Shown: piece by piece, positions 7,245 through 15,793 of the stretch
Layout of the letters: the number at the start of each line of letters is the position of its first letter
Numbering within the stretch: position 1 is the first letter of the stretch
Source of the DNA: Margaritifera margaritifera
Taxonomy: Eukaryota; Mollusca; Bivalvia; Unionida; Margaritiferidae
DNA: 64,000 nt
NCBI GenBank assembly: GCA_029931535.1
Contig: JAQPZY010001347.1
Location: 1,151,501 to 1,215,500, forward strand
Direction: 5' to 3'
Program-made: the position numbers and the translations under genes
Notes under the pieces: generated by a model
The model's input: the letters and a program-made list of their open reading frames with translations, nothing else
Databases searched by the model: none
Told to the model about the DNA's origin: nothing

Positions 7245-8624
7245 CTAATAGTCTAGAATCACTTCTCTCAAACTGTTGATTTCTAGAGTATTATCAAATT
7301 CTGCATACAAGACGACGTTCACTGTCTCGGGTAGAGGTTTTGCAAACTGAAGTTCCACACGAAGTGGGCCTGATTTTATAGGGTGGAAATGCCCTTCGTC
7401 GCTGCCTTGGTCAGGAGTGGAATCAAATCCCCACAACGCATACCCTCCTTCATAATCCTCGTACGAAATACCGTGGCTGGTGTTGGTGCCTAACTGTCCT
7501 TTGGCTTCAAACAGACTCAAGTAAGATCGCAAGTAATTTTTCTCGGCAAACTTAGGTACAAAAGGTCTGGTACACAATGCCTTGCCATCTCGACTGACTT
7601 CTATCTTTTGGACGTCAAAGAGTTTGAAGTTGAATGGATTCTGATTGTGGGCTCCGTTGAAAGCTGAATTTCTAACCATACCAATCAGCAAACGTTTGGG
7701 CAGCTGTCCTTGGAAGACGTGATCTTCGACTTTGGATTGGGCTCCAGTGCCAATGGTAAATGTTTTCACTTCCACTCGTCGCACAGGATACTTGCCAGTG
7801 GTTCTGCTCAACGTTTGACTGATGTCATTGGCTACTTTAGGTAAGATTTCTACACGGCGCACATAAAGTCTGGCTTCTTGGATGATGGTTTTGTTGTTGG
7901 CACCATCGGCCATCAAATGGAAAGCGGCACTACTACGATTCAGTCTCAGACGTACATATACTCCGTTCAACAAATACTTGTCTTGCAACCACATGTCCAA
8001 ATGCAAACGATCCATCAGTTCTAAACTGCGCCCTCTGATTTTCTTTCGACTGTCGTTGAAGCCCACATTATACGGGATTTCTGGAGTTATTCTATCAGGA
8101 TTACCATCAACAAACTCATTCCTCCACGGTTCTGTTGCGAGTGTGTCGTCGAAGGTATCCAAATTTCCTGCGGCATTCTTTCCCGCGGTGTCAGGTTTCC
8201 AGACCACAGACGCATCCAGATGAGTGTTCTTGGCTTCTTTTCCGTACGTCAAGAGATTTTCCATGTAAGCACGGTAAGGATAAGTATCCAAACTGCTGCT
8301 GACCAGTTTGTTATTCAAGTACAAATCTATTCCGCTGAACAAGGAATGCATGAAATTATTGACGGGAGCCACTAGGTCACCGTCCCCAGGAGGGTTGCCG
8401 TCCGGTTTGGTCACTTTGAGTTTCAGGTACAAGTAGCTGTTATTCAGATCGATGTAATCTTCGGTTTGTCCTTTGATTTCAAATTCGATAGGAGCTGAAT
8501 CCGTCAAAGACGATACAGGATGAAATTCTACCCATTGGGATTCTTGCATCGTCATCATGGTGGGAGGCATGGAAAACAGATCCAGTTCTGACTTGGTACA
8601 TTCGCAAGAATCTCGGTGCATCAT
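7245..8624 (-). CDS. Major capsid protein (double jelly-roll, hexon-like)
   Basis: About 459 residues from the ATG at 8624. The protein is rich in beta-type segments, with recognisable early features: WVEFHPVSSL, then IEFEIKGQTEDYIDLNNSYL, in which the segment around YIDL is the typical N-terminal strand of Polinton/adintovirus capsid proteins. The length fits the double-jelly-roll capsid proteins of this lineage (about 450 to 600). It is expected to form pseudo-hexameric capsomers of an icosahedral virion. The frame is unbroken. Neighbours are a core-type basic protein (12 bases upstream) and the split late protein (14 bases downstream), the usual late-gene context. Confidence 0.88.
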   Translation of the reverse strand: MMHRDSCECTKSELDLFSMPPTMMTMQESQWVEFHPVSSLTDSAPIEFEIKGQTEDYIDLNNSYLYLKLKVTKPDGNPPGDGDLVAPVNNFMHSLFSGIDLYLNNKLVSSSLDTYPYRAYMENLLTYGKEAKNTHLDASVVWKPDTAGKNAAGNLDTFDDTLATEPWRNEFVDGNPDRITPEIPYNVGFNDSRKKIRGRSLELMDRLHLDMWLQDKYLLNGVYVRLRLNRSSAAFHLMADGANNKTIIQEARLYVRRVEILPKVANDISQTLSRTTGKYPVRRVEVKTFTIGTGAQSKVEDHVFQGQLPKRLLIGMVRNSAFNGAHNQNPFNFKLFDVQKIEVSRDGKALCTRPFVPKFAEKNYLRSYLSLFEAKGQLGTNTSHGISYEDYEGGYALWGFDSTPDQGSDEGHFHPIKSGPLRVELQFAKPLPETVNVVLYAEFDNTLEINSLREVILDY

Positions 8625-8636
8625 TTTCAATGGCTT

Positions 8637-9090
8637 TTAGTAATCAAACACGTCTAATTCTCTGACTGTTCTTCTTTTCTTATTCTTTTTTGGAACACTG
8701 CCGTGTGTTTTTTTAAGAGCTCTGAAGGGATGGTGTCGACGTCGTCTCTTTCTACCTTGTCCTTGCTGTGAAGTGGAGGAAGAAGTAATGCCAGGGCCAG
8801 AAGCGTGAAGTGAATTTATAGGACTCTCTCGGAGACCTAAAAGATCTTTGCCAGTGTGCATCAACACATTTTTGCCTGCTCTCATAAAGGATTCTTTGGG
8901 ATTTTGTTTGTCGATGAGGACGTTTTGCAAAAATTCTTTTCCTTGTGTCAAAGCGGCATCTTTTAAGGGATTGCAATCCTCGAGTCACCATGGGTTTCAA
9001 AATAGGGGCTACCGTCCGAAAAGCCGATTTTAACATATCTCCTAAACCGTGTCCTCGTTGTCGAGCCACTCCTCGGTACACTGAATACAC
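8637..9090 (-). pseudogene. Basic virion-core (pX/pVI-like) protein, frameshifted
   Basis: The N-terminal part begins at the ATG at 9090 (MYSVYRGVARQRGHGLGDML) and carries a glycine-rich amphipathic region of the kind seen in adenovirus pVI/pX-like proteins of Polintons. The reading frame changes at an A-run on the minus strand near 8962..8965. The C-terminal part, in the second frame, ends at 8637 and contains strongly basic stretches (RKRRRRHH, PKKNKKRR). Both halves overlap and look coding only on their own side of that run, so a one-base indel is the likely lesion. It is expected to bind DNA or membranes inside the virion. Assignment is by position, size and charge rather than by a diagnostic motif. 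Confidence 0.65.
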
Positions 9091-9101
9091 TTTTTTGGAT
9101 G

Positions 9102-10083
9102 TTACAATTCGTTAGAGAACTTTTTTCGAAAATGTAGTTTCACCGTGACTTTTCCTTTGTCAATGAATGGAACATCTTGTCCCAAATCTCCTTTTATACT
9201 AATGTTGACACTGTCAAAATACGATTTACTGACTGGAAGATAATGAGGGTGTACAAATTCACGGTGAACGTGATACGTGTTTCCACCTTTTTCGTACGCA
9301 CCATCGCCAGAATCTGTTTTGAAAGGAATGACTCTCAGTAAGGGAGCAGATGTGTGTCCCACCACGCTGTATTCTACCACATCGGAGTACACAAACATTA
9401 AATTCAGTCCAATGTTCAATTCGATAGGGGTTTTAAAAGCCAATCCGAAATCTGAGTTGGTGTGGACTGTTCGACTAGTATGTTTTTTTTATTTCCACCC
9501 AAAATATCAAACAACCCAGAAGAAAAAGCGATGCTTATGAATTTTCTGTCGTGCACGGGTAATTTTTTGTCTTCTATGTCGTCGTCGTCGAATGGCTCCC
9601 CCCCCCCATACCCTTTCAAAAATTGCAAGACCAAACGGCGTGCCACAGGATGGTATTTGATCTCTACCCATTTTTTGTGTTTGTTCAAGGCTTTACCAAA
9701 TTGGGCTTCGAAGACGGCCGCAATCGTGTTCACCAAATGTTCAGCACTAAAATAATACCCTTCAGGAATTCTCATGCGATAGGTCCAGTAGGGAGGATTG
9801 ATAGATGGTAATGTTCCTATTTTTTTCCCAATTTCAGGATCATGGGCGTTCAACTCTTTTTGCACTTTTTCGTTATTGATTGTAACGTCAAAAATGATTT
9901 GATCTCCAGACACATTCTTGATTTGCGTAGGATGAATGATTTCTACCAAAGCCACTTCCCAATGAGCGTCGTAATCCAATTGGATGGCCTGAGGTAATTT
10001 GCCGTGAAACAACATAAGGTGTTGTTGGGAAACACATCCATGGAACTGTCACTGGGTAAAGTTAAATAAAATTGGTCATTCAT
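9102..10083 (-). pseudogene. Penton-type minor capsid protein, two frameshifts
   Basis: The start is the ATG at 10083, which overlaps the stop of the upstream gene as ATGA. The first 20 or so residues (FYLTLPSDSSMDVFPNNTL) are typical of the N terminus of Polinton minor capsid (penton) proteins. The frame then breaks near 10015, where a second open frame takes over (LFHGKLPQAIQLDYDAHWEV) and runs to about 9440. A further shift near 9430..9443 leads into a third frame that ends at 9102. In this family the single jelly-roll protein forms the pentameric vertices of the capsid. About 325 codons in total agree with the usual size. With two independent indels it cannot be functional. Confidence 0.82.
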
Positions 10084-10421
10084 AGTAGGTCCAAAGTTTT
10101 GGCATCCGAGGAGTCACTCGAGTTCAAATGACGTTCAAAGGGTTCCAAAAGAGGAGTGGTATTATGGTGACTGGAAGAAGGTGGTGGACTGGCGTTGGTC
10201 GTTCTCCCGTGGTGTTGGCTGCTGTTGTTGTGGTGACTGTTGTCCGTCGTCGTCGTAAATTTCAAAGAGGGACTGGGTAAAAGATAACCGATGCAACTGC
10301 TAAGTAAAATGGTCCACAATTGTTTGTCCCCTTGTTGTAAACTCAAATTGGCAATAGCTGCTCCGATGACACAATACACCACAAAAATTTGGCAGAAAAA
10401 GACGATTTGATTTTTAGGCAC
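10080..10421 (-). pseudogene. Two-TM conserved Polinton membrane protein, start lost
   Basis: 113 codons with two hydrophobic segments near the N terminus (IVFFCQIFVVYCVIGAAIA and LWTILLSSCIGYLL), then a Ser/His/Pro-rich tail. A short two-TM protein directly upstream of the penton gene is common in Polintons, in my recollection; its role is not established. The frame has no ATG near its start: the position expected for Met is GTG at 10421, right after the integrase stop in the same frame. Translation may therefore be lost in this copy. The 3' end overlaps the penton start by two bases. Confidence 0.6.
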
Positions 10422-10424
10422 ACG

Positions 10425-10922
10425 TTATTCCGCACCACACCCAGAGCGGTTGTGGTAAAAAAAATGAATCTGCCTTTGTTTCAATTCTTTTTGAAAAGCT
10501 TGGTTTAGAAATTCGGTGCCTTTGTCAGTTTGCCATCGTAAAGGGCGACGACCACTTTGTTTCTTTACTAATTCGGTACTGCTTTTAGAAGTCAAAGGCA
10601 CGACCCAAGCAAATTTGGAAAACACGTCGATGACACAAAACAAATATTTGTGACCACGATTGTAGGCTGCCAAATGAGAGACGTCGGCTAAATCGACTTG
10701 CCATTGATGATCGATGCCTTCCACTTGGGTTGGACTTCTAGAAAATTTTCGTCGAATGGGTTTGTGTAACGTGTACGTCGATTGTTCTTGTAACCATTGT
10801 CGAACTTCGGGCAAACGTACACTTTTCAATTTACTTTTAGCAGCTCGATATAATTTTTGAACTCCTCCGTAACCAGCAGCATGGCCAGGATTGTAATAAA
10901 GGCTGGCTAAAAGTTTCTCCAT
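10425..10922 (-). pseudogene. Retroviral-type (rve) integrase, C-terminally truncated
   Basis: Integrase of the DDE/RNase H fold used by Polintons for chromosomal insertion. Visible landmarks: an HTH/zinc-like N-terminal region, the first catalytic Asp at D77 (WQVDLADVS), the strand CVIDVFSKFAW at about 96..106, and the second catalytic Asp at D133 (WQTDKGTEF). The stretch between TSKSS and SGRRP is shorter than usual, suggesting a small internal in-frame deletion. The frame stops at residue 165, before the third catalytic Glu and the C-terminal domain. The next gene starts immediately, so the 3' part of the integrase gene seems to be deleted. The product could not catalyse integration. Confidence 0.85.
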
Positions 10923-10928
10923 GATTCC

Positions 10929-11594
10929 TCAATAAGTTACCCACTGTTCGATGCTACTACTTTGAGTGTCGTGAGGTTTGGACGAAGCGGCTTGACGCGT
11001 TCGACGAGCCACAGGAGTGGGCAGTGAAGAAGGGGTGATGGCAGGTTTCTTCTTGGTGGTGTCTTTTTTCACTTCAGTCTTGCTGTCTTTCTTTTTTTCT
11101 TCTGCTGAAGAAGGAGTGGACATCTTCTTTTTAACCCAAGCTTTCATGGCTTCTCGATGAGGGGTAGGAGAGGGTGTCAACAAGGAAGCTGCAATTTGAC
11201 TAGGTATGCCAGCAGACGGAGTTTGAAACACTTCTCGGGACTCGTCTTCTTCTGTCATCCCCGTGGCGGTGTCTGTTTTAGTGGTGGTGGTAACTTTAGG
11301 TTCGCTTTTCATCAGGGTTTTGAAATCTCTCAGAGTGGGTGGAGCTGTTTCGTCTACAGCTTTTTGGTGAAAGAGTTGCAGACGTTGTAAGAGTTGACCG
11401 TACCGTTGGGATTTTTCTGTTTCTGACAAATTGCTTCGATCCATCAGTGCTTGTAATTCTTGTTGTAACTGTGACATCTCGTTGAGATTAGGATTGGGCG
11501 GTAAATGAGGTATCCGTTGTTCGTTCCAACGATGGAATTCCATCCATCGTTTGTAAGGTACTAAAATCAGTTTTCGTCCTTCCATTTCATCCAA
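10929..11594 (-). CDS. Late structural-type protein, Lys/Thr/Pro-rich, unidentified
   Basis: 221 residues, unbroken, from the ATG at 11594. The N terminus (GRKLILVPYKRWMEF) resembles a KLVLVP-type opening that I associate with a conserved hypothetical protein of Polintons. A helical region rich in Gln/Leu follows, then a long low-complexity tail rich in Lys, Thr, Ser and Pro. Six bases separate it from the integrase gene. A TATA-like GATAAAAAGG lies about 40 bases upstream (about 11632..11641). A virion or DNA-associated role is inferred from its place in the late block and its basic tail; no domain is diagnostic. Confidence 0.6.
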   Translation of the reverse strand: MDEMEGRKLILVPYKRWMEFHRWNEQRIPHLPPNPNLNEMSQLQQELQALMDRSNLSETEKSQRYGQLLQRLQLFHQKAVDETAPPTLRDFKTLMKSEPKVTTTTKTDTATGMTEEDESREVFQTPSAGIPSQIAASLLTPSPTPHREAMKAWVKKKMSTPSSAEEKKKDSKTEVKKDTTKKKPAITPSSLPTPVARRTRQAASSKPHDTQSSSIEQWVTY

Positions 11595-11651
11595 AGGTAC
11601 AAAAATGTGTGGTCTTTCCAGAGAAGGGTGTCCTTTTTATCTTCTTTTTTT

Positions 11652-12059
11652 TTATCGCATGACACCTCCTAAAAGCGGTCCAGCAATCGTTACTAACAAA
11701 GGAGCCGCTATTTTTAACAACGGTCCTATCAGCATAGGTAGAAATCCTCCTCGTTGCACCAACATTTTTTTCTTTTGCTGGAGAGGTATTTTCTTTTTCA
11801 CCACTTGGCAAAGAACGTTCCGATGTTTGCCTAATTTTTGTTTCTGTATCTTTGACAATGGTACCGTTCCTTTCAAGACGTTCAAACAACATTCACACAC
11901 GGTATCGATGATTTCTTTAGGGGCTGTTTAAATGAGTTGTTTTCGCATGGGAGGATTGGATTTGGTCAGGACAGACAAGACGTCCCAATGTTTAGCCAGA
12001 CGAGGTGGAAGTCCTTTTTTGGTTTTCTTCTTTTGGTGGTGTGCACGTTTGGGAGCCAT
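11652..12059 (-). pseudogene. Conserved small Polinton late protein, internal stop
   Basis: The start is the ATG at 12059 (MAPKRAHHQKKKTKKGLPPR), lysine-rich. A TAA at 11928..11930 interrupts the frame, which then continues to 11652 with KEIIDTVCECCLNVLKGTVP, a basic stretch, and a hydrophobic glycine-rich end (RGGFLPMLIGPLLKIAAPLL). A cysteine pair before a LNVLKG motif and an RGGFLP-type tail recur in a small conserved protein of Polintons; its function is unknown, though the tail resembles membrane-active or core peptides. A strong TATA (TATAAAATA, about 12104..12112) lies 45 to 50 bases upstream and overlaps the stop codon of the preceding gene. Confidence 0.65.
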
Positions 12060-12109
12060 CTTAGAGGTTAGGAGTAAGTCTGAAGTCTCTGGCAGGTCAC
12101 CCTTCTATT

Positions 12110-13007
12110 TTATACTGGAACACGTCTCCACTGATTGTCTGCACGACGTACCATCTTCATGACAGGCCTCACTCGACGTTGAGGTGTTTTCAATGGACTA
12201 AATCGTCTCAATTCTTCTTTGGATAAATCCACTAAACTTTGTAACACGCCGGTTCTCTCTTGGACTTTGGTTTTAGGGGACGGTACTTTTTTTAGCGCCC
12301 GCTGCCATGGCCAGATCAGTCGAAGTGGAGGGTCCCGAAGTGGTGACTTTCGAAATGGGTTTCCATTTTTGCATCAAATTAGGAAACACTTGTCTTAAGT
12401 TCGGTTTGGCAGGCATCATCATGAAGGGTGGTGAAGAAGATGAAGTGGACGCAAGAGGAGACCTCGTCACTGCTGGCTGTTGTGGTGGTGTCTTGCGGGT
12501 GAACGTTTGCGTCCTAGCAGCAGTACCTCTCTTGCGGGTGCCAGTGGTGGTGGTTGTGGTGGGTGTTTTTTTCTTCTTGGCAGAACTTTTCTTTTTCTTG
12601 GGGGCTTCCTTCTTTTTAGGGCTTTTCTTTTTTGGGGGGGGCTTTTGGTTTTTTGGGTTTTTGGTTTGGGCATTAGGATCCCATTTCAAAAGTGAACAAA
12701 TCATAACCCTTCCTAAAGAACCGCTACCTCCAGGGGTTAAAATGATTTGTTTTTTAGTCCGTGGATCAATTCTAGGATCGGCTAGTTGTGACAACGCCCC
12801 TTTATGTTTTTGAAAAAAACGTTGAGTTTGATGAGGGATGTGAATGATGCCTTGCAGTAATTGACGTGCCGTCAAAGTAAACCATCGTAACACTTCTTTA
12901 AGACTAGCTTCTAACAAATGAGCACGGACTTGTGCATTTTTTTCACGACTGATGCCATACAAGGCACGAATCAATTTAGCCGAAGGATGAGCTTGAAAGG
13001 AAGTCAT
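12110..13007 (-). pseudogene. Basic core-like protein, frameshift near the C terminus
   Basis: From the ATG at 13007 the first 100 residues are a globular helical domain (AKLIRALYGISREKNAQVRA, TARQLLQGIIHIP). A lysine/proline/threonine-rich segment (PKKKSPKKKEAPKKKK) follows, of the kind that condenses DNA. The frame breaks at an A-run near 12283..12290. A second frame then stays open to the TAA at 12110..12112 and encodes a further basic tail (KTPQRRVRPVMKMVRRADNQ). The ATPase gene ends 39 bases upstream. A core or histone-like role is inferred from charge and context, not from a recognised family. Confidence 0.6.
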
Positions 13008-13046
13008 CTCGAAGACTGTGAGACAAAAATGACGCGGTAGATGTTT

Positions 13047-13781
13047 TTACAGTTTTTTTTTTAGAGAGTAAATGACAGGACCTCCTTCTTGGCACCAATG
13101 GTGAAACAATTGGGTACGAAATCTCAAATAGTCGGGAGTGGTCGGTTTTAAGTCGATGAGTAAATACACATGAGGTGTTTGAGTGGCATCGTCGTACGCA
13201 TAATTCAACCAAGGAGTGCCTAGCTGTTTGGCTAACACTTACACTTGAGATTTGTCTCTGGGGCTTTTAAACAAGACCATGTAATGAGCATTGAGACTGA
13301 TGGTCCGATGGGCTTTACTTTGTTGAAATAAATTTTGAGTAATATAAATGATGCTGGCATTTCGATGGTGTCCTTTTCGTGTAAACCAAAGTTTAATTTC
13401 TTCTTCGTCTTCTCCTAACATGTCGTCGAAGATGACCAGATGTGTTTGACTCACGTCAGACATGATCCCATCGTCTTCGCGAGGGATGCCTTCTACAAAC
13501 GAAATGGTTTCTCCTTGACTTTCACGAAGTAAGGTGTAAGACGATTGCCACTCTTTGTAACACCACACGATACGTTGAGGTGGACGATCGAACAGATGAG
13601 ATTTGTGTTCGATCAAACGTTTGACAAATTCGGTTTTGCCTGAACCACTCGGTCCAGCAATCAACATGTTAAAAGGATGGCGCAGATACAAAGCTTCCCA
13701 ACTAGGGCGATCTAACTTTTCGTCGATCATTTTGACCACAGAGGAAGTAGAAGAGGCAGACGAGGCAGAAGATGTAGCCAT
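13047..13781 (-). pseudogene. FtsK/A32-type genome-packaging ATPase, in-frame stop
   Basis: DNA-packaging ATPase of the FtsK-HerA superfamily shared by Polintons, adenovirus-like and poxvirus-like lineages. From the ATG at 13781: a serine-rich leader, Walker A GPSGSGKT at residues 43..50, Walker B HLVIFDD with acidic residues at 119 and 120, and a sensor-like ITQNLFQQ at about 152..159. A TAA at 13239..13241 interrupts the frame after SPRDKSQV; the same frame resumes (VLAKQLGTPWLNYAYDDA) to 13047, giving about 244 residues in all, the usual size. The stop sits where a Gln codon would fit. It is the first gene of the late block, with a TATA about 50 bases upstream. Confidence 0.85.
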
Positions 13782-13828
13782 GACTCAGGTAGGAAGAATT
13801 TTGAGAAGAAGACAAAAGACCCAAGACA

Positions 13829-13835
13829 TTTTATA
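13829..13835 (-). promoter_or_regulatory. TATA box of the late block
   Basis: TATAAAA on the minus strand (within GTATAAAATG), 48 to 54 bases upstream of the ATPase ATG at 13781. It leaves room for an RNA start near 13800. It is the upstream-most promoter of the structural genes. Confidence 0.6.
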
Positions 13836-13847
13836 CGTTTCATACAC

Positions 13848-13853
13848 TTTTAT
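13848..13853 (-). terminator. AATAAA poly(A) signal of the early block
   Basis: AATAAA on the minus strand in an A/T-rich stretch, about 40 bases after the stop of the last early gene (13890) and just upstream of the late TATA. It separates the two transcription units. Confidence 0.55.
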
Positions 13854-13889
13854 TTTATTTTTTAAAACAACACAACAAAAACATATTTT

Positions 13890-14208
13890 TTACAAGTCAT
13901 GAAGGACAAAAATGCATACCGCAAAAATGGTCAGGTACAAGATTAAGGCTACCACTAAAAGAATTAATGGTTCTGTATAAACAAATCAATGTACAACAAG
14001 AACAAAACACTGTCCTAGGAATGGAGTGTACAGGCACTGGTGGTAGTATTCTTCTGCTCGTCTTTGTTTTTTGTGGTGGTGGTGGTAGAAGAATGAAATG
14101 TTCTGACGGTAAGGAGGAGGTGTGTTCCTCAGGGGGTTGTATTTGGACGACAACGGTGTGGTCTTTCTCTGCTCTGTCAGGTTCTTCCAGGATTGTTTCT
14201 AAGGTCAT
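13890..14208 (-). pseudogene. Small C-terminally anchored membrane protein, frameshifted
   Basis: I do not recognise a family. From the ATG at 14208 the protein is acidic, then proline-rich (ILLPPPPQKTKTSRRILPPV), then Cys-rich. In the first frame the end is polar. A second frame opens at about 13990 and encodes a strongly hydrophobic stretch (LILLVVALILYLTIFAVCIF) before a TAA at 13890..13892. I take this to be the original tail anchor, with an indel near 13976..13995. It is the last gene of the early block, three bases after the F-box-like gene. Confidence 0.5.
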
Positions 14209-14211
14209 TTT

Positions 14212-14808
14212 TTACTTAGGTTCCCATTTCACTTTTGGAAACTTAGATACGTGCCAGGTCTTTGGCAAACTGGGCCACTTCTTGTAGCCAAGCATCGAAA
14301 CCAATTTTTCTCCAGTCACGTACATCTTTCCAAGCATAAAGTTGTTGGCGTAACTCACTAGCAATACACACTTCTTGAAACGTATGAAGGGTAGATAAAG
14401 TTTGACTAATGTCTTCTTCACACTCGTCTTCATCACCACTCTCAACACTTTGTAAATGCGTTCTCGCAGCTCCAAAGGCAAACCACGAATGTGTTCTTGT
14501 AAAGTATCCGACTTGGAAAGAAGTAACTCTCTTTTGTTTTCTTCACGATAGCTGTGATAGTTTCTCTTCAGAATCAGACTTCTGATACGGTTGAAGTCGC
14601 GGTAGTTTAAAAATCGAGGAATGAATTTGAGTTTGCGTTTCACTTGGATCTGGAAAAACTCTCCGTAAATGCGTTCTCGCAACTTCAAAGGCAAATCACG
14701 AATGCGGTCTTCTAAACTAGGCTTCTTGGTGACAAAATACTGGTAAATGCGTTCTCGCAGCTCCAAAGGTAAACCACGAATGTATTCTTGTAAAGTATCA
14801 TCCGACAT
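14212..14808 (-). CDS. Protein with three F-box-like motifs
   Basis: The preferred start is the ATG at 14808, just after the stop of the BIR gene; an ATG at 14835 would overlap it. Three copies of LPLELRERIY (or LPLKLRERIY) occur at residues 13..22, 39..48 and 110..119; the first and third share a longer match beginning DTLQE. The LPxELRxxI core is that of F-box and PRANC-type motifs, which dock Skp1 of SCF ubiquitin ligases. A ligase adaptor role is therefore a reasonable inference, though each motif is short and a full F-box fold is not proven. Downstream of the third motif a second frame, open to a stop at 14243..14245, looks more protein-like (acidic, then ELRQQLYAWKDVRDWRKIGF) than the annotated frame. 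A frameshift near 14465 is likely. Confidence 0.6.
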   Translation of the reverse strand: MSDDTLQEYIRGLPLELRERIYQYFVTKKPSLEDRIRDLPLKLRERIYGEFFQIQVKRKLKFIPRFLNYRDFNRIRSLILKRNYHSYREENKRELLLSKSDTLQEHIRGLPLELRERIYKVLRVVMKTSVKKTLVKLYLPFIRFKKCVLLVSYANNFMLGKMYVTGEKLVSMLGYKKWPSLPKTWHVSKFPKVKWEPK

Positions 14809-14809
14809 G

Positions 14810-15381
14810 TTACTTCTTCTTGTCATCCGTCTCATCGTACCCGTACTCTTCTAAGGCCACTAAAGGTAAGAACTGACAGTGAGGAGACCATCTGGCATGT
14901 TCAATGTAAGCTGAGTCGGTAGGCTCCCATTGGTGAAGTCTCACACCGCAACTGAAACACTGAACTTTATCTCCTTCTCCCAAGTAGATAAATCCAGATC
15001 TGGCTAAAGCTTTGGCAGTAGTTGCTTGTAGTAGATATTTAGGCCACTTGTCTTGGAACGTCTGGAGTCGACTTTCAAACTTGGAATAGCCAGGCAAAGC
15101 CACACGTATCGTCAATTCTTTACTCCTGTAGGTATGACATTCATGTGTACGTTTAATAAAGAATAAAGGTCGTCCTGCATCGTTAGAGGGACGGTGAGTC
15201 GTGCTGCATAGCTGATGTCAAAGCGTACGTCATCCGTCTCATCGTGTGAATCGCTGATGTCAACGCGTACGGAATCCGTCTCCTCGCATGCCACTGCATC
15301 GCACTCCAAGTCGTGATGGCACCTGGAGTTCACACTAGATTTCTCCCTTGGTAGGTGGGTGGCATGAGTATTCTTATTCAT
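14810..15381 (-). pseudogene. BIR-domain (IAP-type) protein 1, frameshifted
   Basis: The first part, from the ATG at 15381, is acidic and carries an imperfect internal repeat (ETDSVRVDIS / ETDDVRFDIS); it stops at 15112. The BIR domain lies in another frame that is open from about 15115 to 14810 without its own ATG, so a one-base indel near 15115 is likely. The domain is canonical: RLQTF at its start, GFIYLGEGDKVQCFSCG, and zinc ligands spaced C-x2-C-x16-H-x6-C. BIR domains bind caspases or IAP-binding motifs and block apoptosis in IAPs of animals and large DNA viruses. No RING follows. It lies between BIR protein 2 and the F-box-like gene, and the adjacent BIR genes probably arose by duplication. 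Confidence 0.8.
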
Positions 15382-15403
15382 CTTGCTCGGTCAACGTTGA
15401 AAG

Positions 15404-15793
15404 TCAGAATGAATGGTTAGGCTTAGAAGTGGTTCCTTTTTTATACCTGTCGACTGTACCATCCGCAAAGTACTGTAATGTAATTGGTGGAAACGCCAAA
15501 GAAAGGTAAGCACAGTTTGGAGACCATCTGACATGTTCCAGGATAGCTGAATTTTTAGGGTCCATGCGAATGGTTGCACCACAACTGAAACATTTCACTT
15601 CGCTTCCCTGTCCAAAGTAGACAAATCCTGCTCTGGCTAAAGAGTTGGAAGTACGGAATCCATTCCATTTAGGCCATTTTTTGAACGTGTTCAAGCGACT
15701 GGCACACTCACAATAGTCAGGCAAGACCACGGGAAATTTGTATTCTTTCAACTTGAGGTCTGCAGTGGGTTCATCACATGGTGTTGAAGTCAT
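15404..15793 (-). CDS. BIR-domain (IAP-type) protein 2
   Basis: Open from the ATG at 15793, which overlaps the polymerase 3' end by 20 bases, to 15404; about 129 residues. It contains one BIR: RLNTFKKWPKW, then GFVYFGQGSEVKCFSCG, EHVRWSPNC. Zinc ligands are spaced C-x2-C-x15-H-x6-C, one residue shorter than in its neighbour, and the usual Trp between the second Cys and the His is missing, so groove binding may be altered. No RING or CARD. An apoptosis-blocking role is the family inference. The frame is intact. Confidence 0.8.
   Translation of the reverse strand: MTSTPCDEPTADLKLKEYKFPVVLPDYCECASRLNTFKKWPKWNGFRTSNSLARAGFVYFGQGSEVKCFSCGATIRMDPKNSAILEHVRWSPNCAYLSLAFPPITLQYFADGTVDRYKKGTTSKPNHSF

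Noticed and set aside
10425..10922. Integrase as an LTR-retrotransposon remnant
   Set aside because: No gag, protease or reverse transcriptase surrounds it, and its place among capsid and ATPase genes fits a Polinton.
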